From NCBI GenBank assembly GCA_905147135.1, contig LR990049.1, positions 15,951,428-16,015,427 on the forward strand: 64,000 nucleotides of DNA. The letters run 5' to 3'. Shown one piece after another: positions 58,650 through 64,000 of the stretch. The notes under the pieces were generated by a model. That model was given only the letters and a program-made list of their open reading frames with translations. It had not been told where the DNA came from and searched no databases. Position numbers and translations under genes: made by a program. Numbering within the stretch: position 1 is the stretch's first letter; every line of letters starts with the position of its first letter. Source of the DNA: Blastobasis lacticolella. Taxonomy: Eukaryota; Arthropoda; Insecta; Lepidoptera; Blastobasidae.

Positions 58650-61600
58650 TAGTGGCAAACACCAGTGATGTCGAAGGGGATGTATATGTCGAGATTATAT
58701 TTTATTGCCGGGATGAAACCACTAAGTAGCGATAAGGAATGATGATGGTCTCACTCGTGATCAGCTGCTGTTCAAAAACGCCGCCTAGCAGTGGTGGTGT
58801 CAAAGAAAAAAAAAAAAAACTTATTTAGAAGTCGGAAATCGCTGTGACACCACTGCTCGTCCCCGAATGGCTTTGAAGGGATCGCCATACAAAGCAGTGG
58901 TGTCGAAAGGAATGTATAATAATTGTCTAGTACCAGTACCCAGTAGGAAATTAACGCGACACCACCACCGTCTACTTCTGCTCGACTGTATTCAACGCTG
59001 CTATCAACGGGAATGAAGACTCATCTATGTTTATAAATTAGGTAGGTTTACATATGTGCCCGTTCCCTCGCCTAGCGGTGGTGTTAAAGTAATAAAAACG
59101 CAGCTTTGCATCGGTGGTGTCAAAGGAAATAAATAAAACTTATTCGGAAATCGCGGTGACACCACTGCTCGTCCCTGAGTAATAGCTTTGAACGGAAAGC
59201 CACCACAAAGCGGTGGTGTCAAAAGGTATTAACACTAAACTGTCTAAAGCCAAATAAAAGGAATGAACACATGAACACACAAAGTCTTTGGAAGCGCCCC
59301 TCTGTAAAGGTGGTATCAACGGCAATTAACACACACTTCTGAAATCCTTATAAGAACCATTGCCCGCCTCCTAGTGCTAGCTTGGTGAAGAAAATATGCC
59401 ATACTGATGTCAACAGGAATGAAAGTTGCAAATGCGACTTGTGAAGATAATATCACTGGTTTTGAAAGTAATCGCCCGCTCTTTAGTAGTAGTCAACCTG
59501 TCTAAGTGGTGATAAAGGGAATGATCGTCTGCTTTTGGAAGCGCCCCTATGCAAAGGTGGTGTCAGTCAACGGCAATTAACACACTTCTGAAATACTTAT
59601 AAGAACAATTGCTCGCCTCCTAGTGCTAGCTTGGTGAAGAAAATATGCCATACTGATGTCAAAAGGAATGAAAGTTGAAAATGCGACTTATGAAGATAAT
59701 ATCACTGGTTTTGAAAGTAATCGCCCGCCCTTTAGTAGTAGTCAACCTGTCTAAGTTGTGGTAAAGGGAATGATCATCTGATTTTGGAAGCGCCCCTATG
59801 CAAAGGTGGTGTCAACGGATATTAACACAAACTTAAGGACCACTACCCGCCTCCTAGTACTGGCTTGGTGAAAAAAATATGCTAGGATGTGATGTGATAT
59901 CACTGATGTCAAAGGAATGAAAGTTGCAAATGTGACTTGTGAAGAAAATGCCACTGGTTTTGAAGGAGTAATTATGAAATAAAAAAACCTATCTAAGTGG
60001 TGGTAAAAGGAATGATCGTCTGCTTTTGGAAAAGCCCCCTTACAAAGGTGTTGTCAACGGCAATTAACACACACTTCGGAAATTCATATAAAAACCATGG
60101 CCATGGTCATAGTGTCGGTCTGGTAAAGAAAATATGCCAGAATATGATGACGAAAGGAATGAAAGCTGCAAATGTAACTTGTTAAGATAATGCCAGAGAT
60201 TTTAAAAGGAAGGAACAGGAACTGAAACTATTGCCCGCCCTTTAGAGCTAGCCTATCTATCTAAGTGATGGAAAAAGGAATGATCGTCTGCTTTTGGAAA
60301 CACCCCTATGCAAAGATGGTGTAAACGGCAAATAGCACACACTTCGGAAATCTTTAGAAAAACCATTGCCCGGCTCCTAGTGCTGGCCTGGTGAAGAAAA
60401 TATGCGAGAACGTGATGTGACATCACTGATGTTAAAAGGAATGAAAGTTGCAACTGTGACTTGTGAAGAAAATGCCATTGGTTTTGAAAGAGTAGTAGTC
60501 AACTTATCTTAGTGGTAGTCAAAGGAATAATCGTCCGCTCTTGGAAGCGTCTCTGTGCAAAGGTGGTGTCAACGACAAATAACACACACTTCCGACATCC
60601 TTATAAGAACCATTGTCCGCCTCCTAGTGCTGCCCTGATGATGAAAATAGAAAATATGCCAATATATGATGCAACATCACTAATGTCAAAAGGATTGAAA
60701 GTTGCAAATGTGACTTGTCAATAAAATGCCACTGGTTTTGAAAGAGTAGTAGTCAAACGTATCTAAGTGGTGGTCAAAGAAATGATCGTCGGCTCTTGTA
60801 AGCGCCCCCTTGCAAAGGTGATGTCAGCAGCAACTTCGGAAATCCCTATAAAAACCATTGCCCGCCTCCATGTGCCGGCCTCATGAAAAAATATACCAGA
60901 ATGTGATGTGACATCACTAATGCCAAAAGGAATCGAAGTTGCAAATGTGACTTGTAAAGAAAATGTCACTGATTTTGAAAGAAATGAACACATATCGCTT
61001 AAACCATCGCCCGCCCTTTAGTAGTAGTCAACCTATCTAAGCGGTGGTAAAAGGAAAGATCGTCTGCTTTTGGAAACGCCCCTGTGCAATTAACACAAAC
61101 TTAAGGACCACTGTCCGCCTCCTAGTGCTGACTTAGTAAAAAAAATATGCTAGGATGTGATGTGATTTTACTGATGTCAAAAGGGATGAAAGTTGCAAAT
61201 GTGACTTGTGAAGAAAATGCCACTGGTTTTGAAAGAGTAGTACTCAACCTATCTAAGTGGTGGTAAAGGGAAAGATCGTCTGCTTTTGGAAGCGCCCCTA
61301 TGCAAAGGTGGTGTCAGTCAACGGCAATTAACACACTTCTGAAATACTTATAAGCCCGCCTCCTAATGCTTGCCATACTGATTTCAAAAGGATTGAAAGT
61401 TGCAAATTTGACTTGTGAAGAAACTGCCACTGGTTTTGAAAGAGTAAGAGTCAACCTATCAAAGTGGTGGTCAAATAAATGATCGTCTGCTTTAAGAAGC
61501 GCCCCTGTGCAAAAGTGTTGTCAACGGCAAGTAACACACACTTCGGACATCCTTATAATAACTATTACCCGCCCCCTAGTGCTAGCCTGGTGAAGAAAAT

Positions 61601-63060
61601 ATGCCAGAATGTGATGAGATCATTGATGTCAAAAGGAATGAAAGTTGGAAATGTGACTTGTGAATGAAAATAACACTGAAAGGAATGAACACATATCGCT
61701 TAAACCATCGCCCGCCTTTTAGTAGTAGTCAACTTAGCAAAGATCGTGCTAAAGGAAATTATAGTCTGCTTTTGAAAGCGCCCCTGTGCAAAGGTGGTGT
61801 CAACGGCAACTAAGACACACTTCTGAAATCCTTATAAGAACCATTGCCCGCCTCCTAGTGCTGCCCTGGCAAATAAAATATTCCAGAATATGATGCGACA
61901 TTACTTATGTCAAAAGGAATGAAAGTTGCAAATGTAACTTGTGAAGAAAATGCCATTGGTTTTGAAAGAGTAGTAGTCAACGTATGTGAGTGGTGGTAAA
62001 AGGAATGATCGTCTGCTTTTGGAAGCGCCCCCTTACAAAGGTGTTGTCAACGGCAATTAACACACACTTCTGAAATCCTTATAAGAACCATTGCCCGCCT
62101 CCTAGTGCAGCCCTGGTGAAGGAAATATGCCAGAATATGTCAAAAGGAATTAAAGTTACAAATATAACTTGTGAAGAAAATGCCACTGGTTTTAAATGAG
62201 TAGTAGTGAACTTATCTAAGTGGTAGTCAAAAGATGTGATCGTCTGCTTTTGGAAGCGCCCCTGTGCAGAGGTGGTGTCAACGTCAAGTAACACACACTT
62301 CGGAAATTCTTATTAGAACCATTGCCCGCCCCCTTGTGCTGGCCTGGTGTAGAAAGTATGCCAGAATGTGATGTCAAAAGGAATGAAAGTTGCAAGTATA
62401 TAATGAAGAATCGGGTTGACACCACCGCTTGCCCCTGGTGATGATATTAAGCTGATGAAAACGCTTGTATGTAAGTAGCGATGGTGTCAAAATGTAAGTA
62501 ATTGATTGCATTTAGTTGATCACTAGGAAAATGTCACCGTAAGATCCGGCGCCTATCTAACAGCAGTTCTTATAAGGATTTCCAAAGTGTAGTCAGTAAT
62601 AAATGCTTCCTTCCTCGACTCCGACATTCGACAAGTCGACTCGTGAAGTATCAAAATGTTTCGTCACTTATAACTGTTGTTCAAAATTACGCTTTTATTT
62701 TGTTTTCCAGCTGTGTTAAATGAAATATTTTTCTTGAAAGCCGTAATCCAAGACAGAATCCGAACACTTATAATCGTAGGGAGACCACTAAATCGGAAAA
62801 TAAAATCAACATTTATGATGTCGTGACACCACCGTCTGCCCAGGTAAAAGTAATAGGGAATCACGGTGCTACCGTTGCCCGTCCCCTAATGAAATCTTGC
62901 TGATGCAAACGCCCTATTTACCAGTAATGTTAGGGGGAAAGTGAAAACCCAATTATATATTGGCGAATAAGTGACTGTGACGATGAATCACCATGACACC
63001 ACCGCCAGCCCAGTAGGAATGGTCCTTCTAAAGGCTACACCACCGGTGTTAAAGAAATAA
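58650..63060. repeat. Tandem array of about 247-bp units with flanking motif copies
   Basis: The core from about 59.25 to 62.4 kb contains about 13 diverged units. The landmark CAAAGGTGGTGTCAACGGC recurs near 59307, 59558, 59801, 60043, 60311, 60558, 60814, 61303, 61509, 61788, 62036 and 62267, with a deleted copy near 61085. Spacings are 206-279 bp, mean about 247. Each unit also carries CCATTGCCCGCCTCCTAGTG, GGAATGAAAGTTGCAAATGT and GATCGTCTGCTTTTGGAAGC. Short ORFs inside are periodic by-products. The flanks hold isolated copies of GGTGGTGTCA in both orientations. Confidence 0.85.
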
Positions 63061-64000
63061 ATACATTGCACGACGTAGCGTAAAGCGTTGTGGATGAATT
63101 TGGTGCATAATGAAGAGTTGCAGAGTGACTTGTTGAAAATTTGCAGGCCCACGTACTAATAACGGCTACAGCAACCGCGCTATTTCTCAGGTTCCAGGTC
63201 AGTTTACGGCCCGTATAGCCAGTTACAGGCCATATAGACTAAGGTTTGAAGTCCGGCTCTCGAAACACATAATCGACACCCACGAGGGACTCAGCCCAAC
63301 AAGCAGAAATTCGCGGCAACACAAGGCATATAACCCCCTACAGACTTTTTTGAGGTGATCTAACTGTCTGAAACATTCCGCGATATTTAATAACACTAAT
63401 AATAGACTTGAGTGTGGCCACCAATTTCTCAACCTTATTTTGGTTTTCTAGTGTTGATTTGACCGACCCTTTTTTCCGTTTTTTTTATTTCATAATCACG
63501 TTTTTTCTCAACCTATTTCCTAAGTAATTTTTTTAAGTATCCTAATTATATTTTACAATATCAATATTTCCATTCGCTTTTCATCTATTTTATATTTCCT
63601 AATCCCATTTTATCTTGATAGTTTATGTGAACTTGAATTTTATCTCCCTGTTTTTTATATTTTTATATGAAAGGTAACGTTTATTTTCGCGGTTTTAACG
63701 GTTTACCGTTGTTCCGATTTAAATAAAATTGGTACCTATGTTCAGAATTTTATATCATGTTCTTGAAATGATTCCTGCAGCCCATGCTTTTTCCACGCGG
63801 CAGAGACGGTGGGAAAGGCTGTTGGAACCAATGGAACAAATATCTATATTTTATAACAAAAAAGAAAACTATCGAGAAAAAATTATAGCAATCAGAAAAA
63901 TTCATGAATTGCTAGAATGGAAAAGGATTTTGAAAAAAATGTGATTGCGAAATAAAAGAATGAGAACATGAGCAATACGAAATATTCACACAACGAACCA
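63061..64000. other. Window end, unrecognised
   Basis: T-rich DNA (63460-63660) followed by an open frame at 63729-63944. An internal ATG at 63738 gives MFRILYHVLEMIPAAHAFST, then a basic helical tail of lysine- and arginine-rich sequence ending ILKKM. I do not recognise it; it could be an exon, a transposon ORF or chance. Confidence 0.25.

Noticed and set aside
59997..61667. Repeated short frames within the 247-bp array
   Set aside because: They recur with the repeat period, differ in length and are broken by indels, so they are by-products of the tandem repeat.

Overview
The window is nuclear DNA of an insect, most likely a moth or butterfly (Lepidoptera). It is AT-rich, rich in introns and crowded with decayed transposable elements. 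It has several tRNA-headed SINE families, Jockey/CR1-type LINE tails, BEL/Pao and DIRS-like retroelements, and many short TAGG/ACCT runs. There is no sign of bacterial operons, CRISPR or functional RNA genes. The order-level assignment is inference; no species is claimed.

One host gene can be assembled with confidence. It lies on the + strand from 14197 to 54207 and has 14 coding exons. Splice phases agree at all 13 junctions and the predicted protein has 731 residues. Exon 2 carries the N-terminal signature of fibrous sheath-interacting protein 2 (FSIP2): DPYC, then HDPHL, then CTLKEFNEYRKYL. FSIP2 is a sperm-flagellum protein. A long charged coiled-coil stretch follows, then an alpha-helical C-terminal part. 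Introns 1 (14.4 kb) and 3 (12.4 kb) are packed with repeats, and exons 4-13 are clustered between 42.1 and 50.6 kb. A stray, coding-looking terminal exon lies at 56464-56546.

Layout. 1-2575: AT-rich, little recognisable. 2576-3560: a CpG-rich island, perhaps a promoter or first exon of a gene not otherwise in the window. 4968-6086: SINEs. 6294-11255: a DIRS-like tyrosine-recombinase retroelement on the - strand, with decayed gag-like, RT, RNase H and recombinase reading frames, inverted terminal repeats and a minisatellite leader. 11256-14110: LINE tails and SINEs, then the FSIP2-like promoter region. 14197-54207: the FSIP2-like gene with nested SINEs, MITEs, LINE fragments and a BEL/Pao gag relic in its introns. 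54511-57232: MITEs, SINE-B and the orphan exon. 58650-63060: a tandem array of about 13 units of about 247 bp, flanked by inverted copies of a GGTGGTGTCA motif. 63060-64000: nothing recognised.

Three short repeat families recur and are called SINE-A, SINE-B and SINE-C here (local names). Target-site duplications of 9-18 bp read directly from the sequence show that several copies are real retroposition events. The most unusual items are the DIRS-like element, with decayed genes but a 151-bp perfect inverted repeat; degenerate tandem copies of the 3' end of exon 3; the 247-bp satellite; a MITE with a readable empty-site copy nearby; and the orphan terminal exon.
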